Shown: positions 1 through 8,701, numbered from the stretch's first letter. The stretch: 64,000 nt of DNA from Actinomadura barringtoniae (GCF_017573505.1 NZ_JAGEOJ010000016.1:248001-312000); one strand, 5' to 3'. Numbers and translations are program-made. Notes: generated from the sequence alone by a model not told the origin.

Positions 1-162
1 GGCGCGGGCCAGTTGCCACCGCTGCCAGCGCCACCACATGAAGCGGGGCACTTCCTGGAAGCAGACCACATCCGGCTTCAGGGCCCGTACGACCCGCGCC
101 ACGGCCACCGGGTCGTCCCGCAACGACCGGATGTTGTAGCTGAGCACCCGCACCGTCGGCAT
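1..162 (-). CDS. Endonuclease/exonuclease/phosphatase family protein, partial
   Basis: Only the first 54 codons are present; the gene runs off the left edge. The N-terminus (MPTVRVLSYNIRSLRDD) carries the LSYNIR strand typical of the DNase I-like EEP fold, and residues 33-38 (VCFQEV) include the Glu that binds the catalytic metal in that family. This indicates a Mg-dependent phosphodiesterase or nuclease; the substrate cannot be told from this fragment. It lies downstream of, and on the same strand as, the glucokinase gene, with a 67-bp gap. Confidence 0.75.
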   Translation of the reverse strand, partial: MPTVRVLSYNIRSLRDDPVAVARVVRALKPDVVCFQEVPRFMWWRWQRWQLARA

Positions 163-229
163 GCCGTCCACCCCCTTGCCCCTACTCTCCCCGGCCTGAG
201 CCAATCAGGCGCCGGGATAGGGCAAAGGC

Positions 230-1174
230 TCAGATACGGGCCAGGTCCGCCGCGCCGACGACGCCGGCGTTCGAGCCCAGCTCGGCGATCCTGATGTCGG
301 CCTGCGGACGGTGACCGCGACCGGTCAGGGCCTCGGCGAACGCGGTGCGGACCGGGTCGAGCAGCAGGTCGCCCGCGTCCGACAGGCCGCCGCCGATAAT
401 GAACGCGCCGGGGTCCAGGATCGCGGCCATGTCGGCCAGGCCCTGGCCGGTCCACTGGGCGATCGTGCGGAAGCACTCCAGCGCCGCGGAGTCGCCCTCG
501 CGGGCGGCCTGGGTGACCTCGGGGCCGCTGATGCCCTCCGGCGAGCCGTCGCCGAGCTCCAGCAGCCGTCCCGCCAGCGCCGGGGACACCCGGGCCAGGT
601 CGCGGGCCTCGTGCACCAGGGCGTTCCCGCTGGCGTACTGCTCCCAGCAGCCGCGGTTGCCGCAGCCGCAGCGGCGGCCGTCGGGGACCACGCGGTAGTG
701 GCCCGCCTCGGCGCCGATGCCGAACCGGCCCCGGTAGAGCTCGCCGTTGATGATGATCCCGCAGCCGATGCCGGTGCCGAGCGCGATGAGCACGATGAAG
801 TCCTCGCCGCGGCCCGCGCCGAACCGCGCCTCGCCCCAGGCCGTGGCGTTGGCGTCGTTCTCCACCACCACGGGCAGGCCGACCTGCTCCTCGACCTTCT
901 GCTTGATCGGCTCGTCCCGCCAGGCCAGGTTGGGCGCGAACAGCACGGTCGAACGGGTCTCGTCGACGAACCCGGCGCTGCCGAGCCCGACCGCCTTCAC
1001 GTCCTCGAACTTGCCCTTCAGCAGGTTGACGACCTCCGCGATGACCTCGGCGGTCTCCTTGGGGTTGGTGGAGGGCGTCGGCCGCCGCACCTGCTCCAGG
1101 ATCTCGCCCCGGTCGTCGACGACCCCCGCTGCGACCTTCGTACCGCCCACATCAACGCCGATGGTCAGGGCCAT
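230..1174 (-). CDS. glk: ROK-family glucokinase
   Basis: A 314-residue cytosolic sugar kinase that phosphorylates glucose to glucose-6-phosphate. The phosphate-binding DVGGTK is at residues 8-13 and ENDANA at 105-110 contains the catalytic Asp. The ROK signature runs from H159 through C169, C171 and C176, the zinc-binding cluster of bacterial ROK kinases. Length matches actinobacterial GlkA (about 315 aa). It is the third gene of a minus-strand run SRPBCC, DUF5304, glk, the same order as around glkA in Streptomyces, where GlkA also takes part in carbon catabolite repression. The regulatory role here is inferred by analogy. Confidence 0.93.
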   Translation of the reverse strand: MALTIGVDVGGTKVAAGVVDDRGEILEQVRRPTPSTNPKETAEVIAEVVNLLKGKFEDVKAVGLGSAGFVDETRSTVLFAPNLAWRDEPIKQKVEEQVGLPVVVENDANATAWGEARFGAGRGEDFIVLIALGTGIGCGIIINGELYRGRFGIGAEAGHYRVVPDGRRCGCGNRGCWEQYASGNALVHEARDLARVSPALAGRLLELGDGSPEGISGPEVTQAAREGDSAALECFRTIAQWTGQGLADMAAILDPGAFIIGGGLSDAGDLLLDPVRTAFAEALTGRGHRPQADIRIAELGSNAGVVGAADLARI

Positions 1175-1220
1175 GTACGCTTCCTCCTCCTCGCGCGCCC
1201 CTGCGGAGCCCGTCGTGCAA

Positions 1221-1787
1221 CTACCCGATGTCGATGGGATCGTCCCCGACGGCGTCCGCCCAGACCGACGATCCGGACCGCCGGGCCCCGGGAGACCCTA
1301 CGGCCTCTTCGGACCGTTCCGAATCGCGCGCCGCGGCCTCTTCGGAGCCCGCGGTTCGCGACCTGGGCCGCTCGGGTTCCGGCCGGGGACCGCGGGTGCG
1401 GGTGCGATCGTAGGCCGAGACCACGTCCAGCGCAGCCGCGAAGAGCGACTGGCCGGCCTGCGTGACGTGCGTCCTGACGTCCGGTCCCGACTCGCGCGCG
1501 AGCGCGATGGCCCGGCAGATCGGGCAGTTGCGGCACTCGGGTGCGCCGGTCGCGATGTGCGGGTCCTCGGCCGTGGCCCGGCTCCACACGTCGTCGTCCC
1601 TGCCGCCCGAGCCCCGCTCACCGCCGCGTTCGCCGCCGCTGCCGCCGCGTTCGCCGCCGCCACCGGATTCACCGCCGGTGCCGCCGAACGCGCCGAGAGC
1701 GCCTTCACCGACCTCGCCGATCTTGCGCCGGAGCGCGTCGAACAGCTTGACCGCCTCGTCGAGGACGTCGCCTGGTTGCTCGTTCAT
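1221..1787 (-). CDS. DUF5304-type protein upstream of glucokinase
   Basis: 188 residues. The N-terminal 30 residues look helical (MNEQPGDVLDEAVKLFDALR). A Gly/Ser/Arg-rich low-complexity stretch (about 33-65) follows, then a compact CRNCPIC motif with Cys at 85, 88 and 91 that could bind a metal, and an Arg/Glu-rich disordered tail. Length, layout and position directly upstream of glk match the DUF5304 family, represented in Streptomyces by a gene beside glkA that has been linked to glucose-kinase expression. The start is the ATG followed by NEQPGD; further upstream the frame loses family-like character. Biochemical function is unknown. Confidence 0.75.
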   Translation of the reverse strand: MNEQPGDVLDEAVKLFDALRRKIGEVGEGALGAFGGTGGESGGGGERGGSGGERGGERGSGGRDDDVWSRATAEDPHIATGAPECRNCPICRAIALARESGPDVRTHVTQAGQSLFAAALDVVSAYDRTRTRGPRPEPERPRSRTAGSEEAAARDSERSEEAVGSPGARRSGSSVWADAVGDDPIDIG

Positions 1788-1855
1788 GAGAACACTTTTC
1801 CATCTGTCGTCGGCGAGAAACCGTACCGTCCCTGCCCTGGTACCGAACGTATTGA

Positions 1856-2290
1856 TCAGCTCTCGACGTGTCGCTTCAGGCCCTTCAGGGCCGAGTCGAT
1901 GATGCGCTTCTCCGCCTTGCGCTTCACCATGCCGATCATGGGGACGCGGACGTCCACCGCCAGCTCGTAGGTGACCTCGGTGCCGCCGCCGGCCTCGGCC
2001 AGGGTGTAGGAGCCGTGCAGCCCGGTCACCACGTTGCCCTTGTCCACGAGCGTCCAGGTGACCGACTCGTCGCCCTGCCACTCGTAGGCGAGCCCGACCG
2101 TGTCGCTGAACGGCCCGCCGTCGAACGTCAGCCGGGCGCGCAGCGGCCGGCCGTCCTCGCCGGTCTCCTCCACGGTGAACTCGCGGATCCCGCTCGCCCA
2201 GCTCGGATACGCCTCGAGATCGGCGATCACCGCCATGATCTCGGGCCGCTCGGCCTTGATCGAGGTGGAAGAGCTCGTACGGTCCGCCAT
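1856..2290 (-). CDS. SRPBCC family protein (polyketide cyclase/START-like)
   Basis: 144 residues forming one START/Bet v1-like lipid-binding domain: an N-terminal strand and helix (MADRTSSSTSIKAERPEI, then the VIADLEAYPSW motif), alternating strands, and a long C-terminal helix (KAEKRIIDSALKGLKRHV). The chosen ATG is preceded by a GGAAG ribosome-binding site; an in-frame upstream extension is compositionally unlike the family. It heads the run SRPBCC, DUF5304, glk with a 68-bp gap to the next gene. A homologous gene (Rv2185c) lies near fadD15 and pimB in M. tuberculosis, which fits this window. Ligand unknown. Confidence 0.85.
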   Translation of the reverse strand: MADRTSSSTSIKAERPEIMAVIADLEAYPSWASGIREFTVEETGEDGRPLRARLTFDGGPFSDTVGLAYEWQGDESVTWTLVDKGNVVTGLHGSYTLAEAGGGTEVTYELAVDVRVPMIGMVKRKAEKRIIDSALKGLKRHVES

Positions 2291-2360
2291 CGCTTTGGCT
2301 TCCTTCCCTGGTGCGCGTGCGCCCGCGACCGGGCCCGGATTGTGTCCCTGGAAGTATCTT

Positions 2361-3128
2361 TCACACCGAGAGCGCGAAGGGCACCCCGCTGGCACGGAAA
2401 TGCCCCACGTTCACGCATTCGGTGCGGCCGATCCTGATGCGGCGCGCGAGTGGCTGGTGCACGTGGCCGAAGAGCGCGTACTTCGGCTGTGTGTCCCTGA
2501 TGGCCTGCAGGATCGCCTCGCTCCCCCGCTCGAACCGGCGCGCCACGGTGTCGTACAGCAGTTCGGGGACCGCCGGCGGGATGTGCGTGCACAGCACGTC
2601 GACCTCCCCCACCGCGGCCACCTTCGCGGCGTAGGTCTCGTCGTCCAGCTCGTACGGGGTGCGGTACTCGGTGCGCAGGCCGCCACCGACGAAGCCGAAC
2701 CGCAGCCCGCCCAGCTCCACGACCTCGCCGTCCAGGACGTGGTGCCCCTCCCGCAGGTGCTCCGACCACATCCGGGGAATGTCCACGTTGCCGTACGTCA
2801 GGTAGGCGGGCGTGGGCATCGCCGCGAACAGCTCCTCGTACTGGCGCTGAACGGCCCGCTCGATGTGCGGCCAGGCGTCGCCGTCCAGGGACTCCCACAT
2901 CGTCCTGGAGAAGTCCCGCGCCTCGTCGAAGCGCTTCTGCGTCCGCAGGGCGATGAAGCGGTCGGCGTTCTCCTGGCCGAACAGGTCGGCGAAGATGCCC
3001 TGACCGTGGTCGGAGTAGTCGATGAACAGGATGAGGTCGCCCAGGCAGATGAGCGCGTCCGCCCCGTCTGACGCCGCCTTGAGCGCCTCGGCGCGGCCGT
3101 GGACGTCGCTCACCACATGGATCCGCAT
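2361..3128 (-). CDS. Metallophosphoesterase family protein
   Basis: 255 residues with the full calcineurin-like metal-binding set: DVH at 8-10, GDL at 30-32, GN at 113-114, a His in THIPP, and the C-terminal GHVHQ motif. It should hydrolyse a phosphomono- or phosphodiester using two metal ions in the cytosol; there is no signal peptide. Substrate unknown. It starts at an ATG 62 bp downstream of the cutC stop and ends 70 bp upstream of the SRPBCC gene, so it may share transcripts with both. Confidence 0.85.
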   Translation of the reverse strand: MRIHVVSDVHGRAEALKAASDGADALICLGDLILFIDYSDHGQGIFADLFGQENADRFIALRTQKRFDEARDFSRTMWESLDGDAWPHIERAVQRQYEELFAAMPTPAYLTYGNVDIPRMWSEHLREGHHVLDGEVVELGGLRFGFVGGGLRTEYRTPYELDDETYAAKVAAVGEVDVLCTHIPPAVPELLYDTVARRFERGSEAILQAIRDTQPKYALFGHVHQPLARRIRIGRTECVNVGHFRASGVPFALSV

Positions 3129-3190
3129 GATCTGACTCTAATGCGACATCCGGCGTAAGACGCTGGGGCCGTCCTGGGAAGCGGGTCGGG

Positions 3191-3892
3191 TCAGCGGTCG
3201 TCGGCGGCGGCGGAGACCAGGGAGCGCCACTCGCGGACGAGGGCGGCGTCGACCGCGGCGTCCCAGGCGCCGTCCTGGCGTACGGCCGTGCCGACGTGGA
3301 AGGCGCCGACACCGGCCGCGGCGAGCAGGGCGACGTGCTTGCGCCGCAGGCCGCCGCCCGCCATGATCATCTTGGCCGAGGCCGGTCCCTCGGCGGCGCG
3401 GCGGACCAGGACGTCCACGCCCGCGTCCACCCCGCGGGCCGAGCCCGCCGTGAGGACGGTGTCGATGCCGCCGCCCAGGTCGCGTACGGCGGGCCACGCG
3501 GGAACGGCGTCCACGGCGTGGTCCAGGGCGCGGTGGAAGGTCCACGGCAGCGGGGCCACGACGGCGGCCAGCTTGCTGGTGGCGCCCACGTCGATGTGGC
3601 CGAACGAGTCCAGGAAGCCCAGCACGAAGCCGTCGGCCCCGGCCTGCTTGAGGTTCTCGGCGGCGACCCGGAGCCGGTCCAGCTCCGGCGCGGTCGTGCG
3701 GAAACCGGCGTTGGCCCGCAGCATCACCCGCATCGGCAGGGAAGTGACCTCCCTCAGGCGGGCGACCACGTCGGGGTCGGGCGTGAGCCCGTCGGCCGCC
3801 ATGTCCGCGACGACCTCGAGCCGGTCCGCGCCGCCCTCTTCCGCCGCGATGGCGTCCGCCGGGTCCAGTGCGATCACCTCGAGCAGCGACAT
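3191..3892 (-). CDS. cutC: CutC-family protein
   Basis: 233 residues, a TIM-barrel protein of the CutC family. Recognisable motifs are GGADRLEV near the N-terminus, MRVMLRANAGFR (CutC: VHVMIRPR) around residue 54, WTFHRALD near 117, and a C-terminal MIMAGGGLR stretch. The family was named for copper homeostasis in E. coli, but its real activity is unsettled. The gene is transcribed divergently from the acyl-CoA ligase gene across a 257-bp spacer. Confidence 0.85.
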   Translation of the reverse strand: MSLLEVIALDPADAIAAEEGGADRLEVVADMAADGLTPDPDVVARLREVTSLPMRVMLRANAGFRTTAPELDRLRVAAENLKQAGADGFVLGFLDSFGHIDVGATSKLAAVVAPLPWTFHRALDHAVDAVPAWPAVRDLGGGIDTVLTAGSARGVDAGVDVLVRRAAEGPASAKMIMAGGGLRRKHVALLAAAGVGAFHVGTAVRQDGAWDAAVDAALVREWRSLVSAAADDR

Positions 3893-4149
3893 GGCCGATC
3901 CCCCGAATCACATCAGTGGAACTCCGCGTTCCTCCTGGTCAAGGGTAGGCGACCCGCGCCACCCTGGCAGGAGGCGGCGAGAGGCTTTGCCCTGCCGTTA
4001 ACCGGACCCTGTCTCAGGGCCCCTGTCAACCGGGAACATCGGACCACATCGGGCTGAACGTCCGCTTTCCTACCGGTGGGTATTCTTAGGTTTCGGGAAA
4101 GGATGTACCGTCTACCCCGCAGTTTTCCGTGCTCAACCAAGGAGTGGCC
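3893..4149. promoter_or_regulatory. Divergent intergenic region, cutC / acyl-CoA ligase, with a TACC-N4-GGTA palindrome
   Basis: This 257-bp spacer separates two divergent genes and must hold both promoters. The clearest feature is TACCGGTGGGTA at 4071-4082, an inverted repeat TACC-N4-GGTA. It is followed at once by TATTCT (4081-4086), which could be a -10 box for the ligase gene. A strong AAGGAG ribosome-binding site lies at 4139-4144. A repressor site overlapping the promoter is inference; no regulator gene is adjacent. Confidence 0.4.
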
Positions 4150-5937
4150 GTGCGCGAGCTCAGCGTCCCCGCCATGGTGGAGGTGCCCGACTCCACCAAT
4201 CTGACCGACGCGCCATTCGACCGTGCTACCGACAAGCCCGGCCAGATCGTTCTCCGCCGCAAGATCGGAGACGCCTGGCGCGCCGTGACCGCGGGCGAGT
4301 TCGCCGCCGAGATCACCGAGGTGGCCAAGGGCCTGATCGCCTCCGGGATCGAGCCGGGCGACCGCGTCGCCCTGATGGCCAAGACCCGCTACGAATGGAC
4401 CGTTCTCGACTACGCGATCTGGACCGCCGGCGCCGTGGCCGTCCCGATCTACGAGACCTCCTCGGCCGAGCAGGTCGAGTGGATCATCAGCGACTCGGGC
4501 ACCAAGGCCGTGTTCGCAGAGACCGACAAGCACCACGCGGAGATCGCCGAGGTCCGGGACAGGCTCCCGGACCTTCTGCACGTCTGGGGCATCGAGGGCG
4601 ATCTCGACGCCCTGATCGCCCAGGGCAAGGACGTCAGCGACGACCTCGTCCAGGAGCGCCGCCGCAGCGCGGGCTCGGCCGACCTGGCCACCCTCGTCTA
4701 CACCTCGGGCACCACCGGGCGCCCGAAGGGCTGTGAGCTGACCCACGGCAACTTCGTGCTGACCGCGCGGAACGCCATCCAGGGCGCGATCGCCGAGGTC
4801 GCGGTGGACGGCAGCTCCACGCTGCTGTTCCTGCCGCTGGCGCACGTGTTCGCCCGGCTGATCGAGGTCGCCTGCATCGAGGGCGGCATCGTGCTCGGCC
4901 ACAGCGACATCGCCAACCTGCTGCCCGACCTCGCCTCGTTCCAGCCGACGTTCCTGCTGGCCGTGCCGCGGGTCTTCGAGAAGGTCTACAACGGCGCCGA
5001 GCAGAAGGCGGCCGCCGACGGCAAGGGCAAGATCTTCGCCGCGGCCGCCGACACCGCCATCGCCTACAGCCGCGCGCTGCAGGACGGCGGCCCGGGGCTG
5101 GGCCTCAAGGTCAAGCACAAGGTCTTCGACGTGCTGGTGTACGGGAAGCTGCGCGCGGCGGTCGGCGGCAAGGTGCAGTACGCCGTGTCCGGCGGCGCCG
5201 CGCTCGGCGAACGGCTCGGGCACTTCTTCCGCGGCGTCGGCATCACGATCCTGGAGGGCTACGGCCTGACCGAGACGACCGCCCCGGCGACCGTCAACCG
5301 GCCCACCCAGATCAAGATCGGCACGGTCGGCCGCCCGATCCCGGGCGTCACCGTGAAGATCGCCGAGGACGGCGAGGTCCTGATCCAGGGCGTCAACATC
5401 CTCACCGGCTACTGGAACAACGAGACCGCCTCCAAGGAGGCCCTCGCCGACGGCTGGTTCCACACCGGCGACATCGGCGCGCTGGACGACGACGGCTACC
5501 TCAAGATCACCGGCCGCAAGAAGGAGATCCTGGTCACCGCGGCGGGCAAGAACGTGGCGCCCGCACCCCTGGAGGACCGGCTTCGCGCCAACCCGCTGAT
5601 CAGCCAGTGCCTGGTGGTCGGCGACGGCCGCAAGTTCATCAGCGCGCTGATCACCCTGGACGAGGAGGCCCTCGGCCCCTGGAAGGCCCAGCACGGCAAG
5701 CCCGAGAGCATGACCGTGGAGGAACTCCGCGTCGACCCCGACGTCATCGCCGAGATCGACGGCGCGGTGGCCGAGGCCAACAAGTCGGTCTCGCACGCCG
5801 AGGCCATCAAGAAGTACGAGATCCTCGGCGTCGACTTCACCGAGGAGGCCGGCCACATGACCCCGAGCCTCAAGGTGAAGCGGAACGTCGTGATCAAGGA
5901 CTTCGCCCGCGAGATCGAGGACCTCTACACGTCCTGA
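4150..5937 (+). CDS. Long-chain fatty acid-CoA ligase (FadD15-like)
   Basis: 595 residues. ATP-dependent activation of long-chain fatty acids to acyl-CoA via an acyl-adenylate. The AMP-binding loop YTSGTTGRPKG lies near residue 185, the adenylate motif EGYGLTETT near 368, and GRKKEI with the catalytic Lys region near 455. The GTG at 4150 is chosen because AAGGAG sits 5 bp upstream and the resulting N-terminus (VRELSVPAMVEVP) matches family members; a GTG seven codons further upstream lacks a ribosome-binding site. FadD15 (Rv2187) lies in the same genomic region in mycobacteria. Confidence 0.92.
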   Translation: MRELSVPAMVEVPDSTNLTDAPFDRATDKPGQIVLRRKIGDAWRAVTAGEFAAEITEVAKGLIASGIEPGDRVALMAKTRYEWTVLDYAIWTAGAVAVPIYETSSAEQVEWIISDSGTKAVFAETDKHHAEIAEVRDRLPDLLHVWGIEGDLDALIAQGKDVSDDLVQERRRSAGSADLATLVYTSGTTGRPKGCELTHGNFVLTARNAIQGAIAEVAVDGSSTLLFLPLAHVFARLIEVACIEGGIVLGHSDIANLLPDLASFQPTFLLAVPRVFEKVYNGAEQKAAADGKGKIFAAAADTAIAYSRALQDGGPGLGLKVKHKVFDVLVYGKLRAAVGGKVQYAVSGGAALGERLGHFFRGVGITILEGYGLTETTAPATVNRPTQIKIGTVGRPIPGVTVKIAEDGEVLIQGVNILTGYWNNETASKEALADGWFHTGDIGALDDDGYLKITGRKKEILVTAAGKNVAPAPLEDRLRANPLISQCLVVGDGRKFISALITLDEEALGPWKAQHGKPESMTVEELRVDPDVIAEIDGAVAEANKSVSHAEAIKKYEILGVDFTEEAGHMTPSLKVKRNVVIKDFAREIEDLYTS

Positions 5938-5946
5938 CCGTCTCGT

Positions 5947-6606
5947 TCAGCCGCTGAGGGCGGCGATGGCGTCCTTGATGGGCGTCTCGCCGCCGATCAG
6001 TTCCAGGGTCCTGCGGTCGACGGCCGGCGTGTCCAGCAGCGCGAGGATCACGCTCGCCACGTCGTCACGGGTCACCGCGCCGCGGCCCACCGAGGGCTCG
6101 GCGAGCGTGACCAGGCCCGTGCCCGGGTCGTTGGTGAGCGCGCCGGGCCGCAGGACCAGCCAGTCCAGGTCGCGGGCGCGCAGGTCGTCCTCGGCCTCGG
6201 TCTTGGCCTTGATGTAGGCGGCCCAGACGTCGTCGGTGCCGGGCCTCGGCGGCTCGCCCGCGCCCATCGACGAGACCTGCACGAAACGCCGTACGCCCGC
6301 CTGCTCCGCCGCGTCCGCCAGCAGCACCGAGGCCGCACGGTCGACGGTGTCCTTGCGCGCCGCGCCGCTGCCCGGCCCCGCCCCGGCGGCGAACACCACG
6401 GCGTCCGCGCCGGTCAGCTGGTCGGCGAGCTCGTCCGGCTTGGCCGTCTCCAGGTCCAGGACCACCGGACCCGCGCCCGCCGCCCGCACGTCGTCCGCGT
6501 GGGCGGGGTTGCGGATCAGGCTGAGCGCCGTGTCCCCCCGCGCGGCCAGCAGCCGGGCCAGCCGCAGCGCGATCTGTCCGTGCCCTCCCGCGATCACTAC
6601 GTTCAT
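5947..6606 (-). CDS. NAD(P)H-binding SDR/NmrA-like oxidoreductase
   Basis: 219 residues, a Rossmann-fold protein of the atypical short-chain dehydrogenase/NmrA type. The glycine-rich dinucleotide motif GGHGQIA is at residues 7-13, and SSMG plus AAYIKAK hold the Ser and the Y-x3-K-like residues. The C-terminus resembles YwnB/YhfK-type proteins. ATG 6606 gives an N-terminus (MNVVIAGG) that begins directly at the Rossmann strand; the preceding 15 in-frame residues are Arg-rich and unlikely to be coding. Convergent with the acyl-CoA ligase, with stop codons only 9 bp apart. Substrate unknown. Confidence 0.85.
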   Translation of the reverse strand: MNVVIAGGHGQIALRLARLLAARGDTALSLIRNPAHADDVRAAGAGPVVLDLETAKPDELADQLTGADAVVFAAGAGPGSGAARKDTVDRAASVLLADAAEQAGVRRFVQVSSMGAGEPPRPGTDDVWAAYIKAKTEAEDDLRARDLDWLVLRPGALTNDPGTGLVTLAEPSVGRGAVTRDDVASVILALLDTPAVDRRTLELIGGETPIKDAIAALSG

Positions 6607-6639
6607 GGTCTCGATCCTACGGACCCGGTGACGCGGGAT

Positions 6640-6687
6640 GCGGCGTGCCACCCGTTCCCGGGGGTGGCGGGACGGGCGACACGCCGC
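6640..6687 (-). terminator. Nested hairpin terminator after the DUF1996 gene
   Basis: Outer arms GCGGCGTG (6640-6647) and CACGCCGC (6680-6687) enclose an inner stem CCACCC/GGGTGG. The structure lies just downstream of the DUF1996 stop on the minus strand and upstream of the SDR start. No U-tract is visible, as is common in actinobacteria. Confidence 0.5.
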
Positions 6688-6708
6688 GAGTCCGGTCGAA
6701 GGGAGCCG

Positions 6709-8058
6709 TCAGCAGCGGCGGCCGGAGTTGATGCAGCCGGCGGCCTTCTGCATGAGCCGGTCCGGCATCACGTTCTCGAAGTCGGCGTGGTCGGTCACCG
6801 GTGCGTGCCCCTGCTCGGGGAAGGTGTCGACCGCGAACGCGAGCGCCCGGTTCGGCAGGTTGTAGGTCAGCGTCATCTGCAGCTTCGGCACGGCCTTCGT
6901 GCCCTGCGGGCAGTTGCCCGCCTGGTCGGGGAAGACCACGTGCGTGCGGTGGTTGGCGCTGTCGGTGTTCTGCCCGTCCCAGCAGCTCGGGAACTCAAGG
7001 ACGCGGGTCACCTGGCTGCGGCCCGGGCAGAGCGGGTACTTGTCGGTCAGCACGCGGTTGGTGAACCCGGTGCACGTCCACTGGGCGTGCGCGTTGGCCG
7101 GACCGTTCGTGGCCGACTTGGCGTCGCCGGTGATGACCCGCATGAACTGCGGCATCGGCGTGACCTTGCTCCGCGCGTTGCCGAGGAAGGCCATGGTCGC
7201 GGACGTGGGCGTGGCCACCTGGCCGACGTTGCCGTCGGCGGTGCTCTGCTGCGCCTGGTCGGAGTCGTCCTGCTGCGCCCGGACGCGCATGACCGGCCAG
7301 AAGTAGGCCGACTTGTCGCCCTGCGCGCACGTGGTGCCCGCGGCGGCGAGGCTCTGGTCGGTCGAGAACCCGTCGGTGGTCAGGTTGCCGACGTAGTCGT
7401 GGATGTGGTGCGCGCCGTTGGAGACGCCGGGAGCCACGATGAAGTTGTCGGGGTTGTGGTGCCCGTTCTGGTTGCGGCCGCAGCGCGAGGTGAACGTGCC
7501 GCGCGAGCCGTTGCGGCTCTGCTGGGCGCGCTGCTTGGCCGGCGCCTGGCGGATGTCGACGAAGTCCTCGCGGTTCGGGCCCTGCTTCACCACGTTCTGG
7601 TTCTGCTGGTTGTTGTTCTGACCCTGGTTGTTGTTCTGGCCGTTGTTCTGCTGGTCGCCGCCGTTCTGCCCGTTCGGGTCGTTGGGGTCGGCGGTGGCCT
7701 GGTCGCCGCCGTTGTTCTGGTCCCCGCCGTTCTGGTTGCTGGGATCGTTCGGGTCGGCGGTCGCCTGGTCGCCGCCGCCGTTGTTCTGGCCGCCGGTGGC
7801 GTTCGGGTCGGGGGTGGCCGTGCCGTTGTCCCCGCCGTTCTGGCCGCCGTTGTTCTGGCCGCCGTTGGGGTCGTTCGGGTCGCCCATGCCGGGCATCCCG
7901 CCCATGTCCCCGCCGTTGCCTCCTGGGGGAGGATCGGTCGGTTCCGACGAGGCCGCTTGGCTGAAGCGATCGGCGGCCATGGCGCCGGCCGGCACCTCGG
8001 TCGCCGCGGCGACGAGCATCAGAGCCGGGATGAGGACTGCGTAGCCCTTCTTCTTCAT
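6709..8058 (-). CDS. Secreted DUF1996 domain protein with Asn/Gly/Asp repeat linker
   Basis: 449 residues. It has an N-terminal signal peptide (MKKKGYAVLIPALMLVAAA, probable cleavage after AGAMA near 28), then a low-complexity linker (about 42-165) built from repeated PNDP, NGGDQ and QNNN elements. A DUF1996 domain (about 168-449) follows, with the conserved HIHDYVG near 217 and paired cysteines. The family is widespread in actinobacteria and fungi, extracellular, and of unknown function. AGGAGG precedes the ATG at 8058. It is 13 bp downstream of the DUF4142 gene, so the two form an operon. The Asn-rich linker is unusual for so GC-rich a genome. Confidence 0.85.
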   Translation of the reverse strand: MKKKGYAVLIPALMLVAAATEVPAGAMAADRFSQAASSEPTDPPPGGNGGDMGGMPGMGDPNDPNGGQNNGGQNGGDNGTATPDPNATGGQNNGGGDQATADPNDPSNQNGGDQNNGGDQATADPNDPNGQNGGDQQNNGQNNNQGQNNNQQNQNVVKQGPNREDFVDIRQAPAKQRAQQSRNGSRGTFTSRCGRNQNGHHNPDNFIVAPGVSNGAHHIHDYVGNLTTDGFSTDQSLAAAGTTCAQGDKSAYFWPVMRVRAQQDDSDQAQQSTADGNVGQVATPTSATMAFLGNARSKVTPMPQFMRVITGDAKSATNGPANAHAQWTCTGFTNRVLTDKYPLCPGRSQVTRVLEFPSCWDGQNTDSANHRTHVVFPDQAGNCPQGTKAVPKLQMTLTYNLPNRALAFAVDTFPEQGHAPVTDHADFENVMPDRLMQKAAGCINSGRRC

Positions 8059-8071
8059 TCTTGGTTCCTCC

Positions 8072-8701
8072 TCAGGAAAGGGCCGAGTCGGTGACGAGAC
8101 CCGTGCTCTCCAGCAGAGTCATGTGAGTGTTGACGAATCTCAGCGCGCGTTCGGCGAACGCCCGGATCAGGGAGTTCTGGCTCGACGCCCGCACCTGCGC
8201 GATGACGCTGAAGACCTTTCCGTGCGCCGCCCGTAGCCGGAGCACGAACGTCTTGTCATAGTCCGCGCCGATCTTGTTCGACATCTCGGCCAGCCAGGTC
8301 TTCTGCTGAACGCTCGGCTGGTTCGGCAGGATCACGTTGAGCTTGGCCGCCGTCGCGCGGGTGTCCGCGTCCAGCTGCATGTGCTGCTCCATGATCGTGT
8401 CTCCGACCTCCTTGACCCTGGGGCTCGCCGCGCGCTGCTGGGCCTGCTGGCCCGCGGGCATCTCCCACAGACCTGCCTGCCTGACCTTCACCAGCAGGAC
8501 GCGGTCGGTGTAGGAGAGCGGTCCCCAGCGGGTCTGCACCACGCCGCCCTGCGGGTCGCCGTCGGCGGGCGCGGCCGGACGGCCGAGCACGACGACGATC
8601 GCCGCGATGAGCGCGGCCGCCGCGGCGAGCAACAGGAGGACCCGCCCTCGCCCCATCCGGCGCACCATCGCGATGTTCGGCATGCCGTAGGAGTTCTTCA
8701 C
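8072..8701 (-). CDS. Membrane-anchored DUF4142 protein
   Basis: 209 residues. One hydrophobic segment at about 20-40 (VLLLLAAAAALIAAIVVVLG) is followed by an extracellular four-helix DUF4142 domain (about 62-205), with MEQHMQLD as the family's conserved helical motif. DUF4142 is a ferritin-like-fold family of unknown function. The GTG start at 8701 sits 9 bp after AGGAGG; the ATG overlapping that site opens a three-codon frame only. First gene of a two-gene operon with the DUF1996 protein, suggesting the two products act together outside the membrane. Confidence 0.8.
   Translation of the reverse strand: MKNSYGMPNIAMVRRMGRGRVLLLLAAAAALIAAIVVVLGRPAAPADGDPQGGVVQTRWGPLSYTDRVLLVKVRQAGLWEMPAGQQAQQRAASPRVKEVGDTIMEQHMQLDADTRATAAKLNVILPNQPSVQQKTWLAEMSNKIGADYDKTFVLRLRAAHGKVFSVIAQVRASSQNSLIRAFAERALRFVNTHMTLLESTGLVTDSALS

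Noticed and set aside
311..1465. 384-codon open frame on the plus strand across the glucokinase gene
   Set aside because: Antisense to a clear glucokinase and composed of Ala/Gly/Arg/Val repeats typical of frame shadows in very GC-rich DNA.
6499..8094. 531-codon plus-strand open frame over the DUF1996 gene
   Set aside because: The Val/Leu runs are the antisense reading of the Asn/Gly/Asp repeat linker; the minus-strand product has a signal peptide and a known domain.
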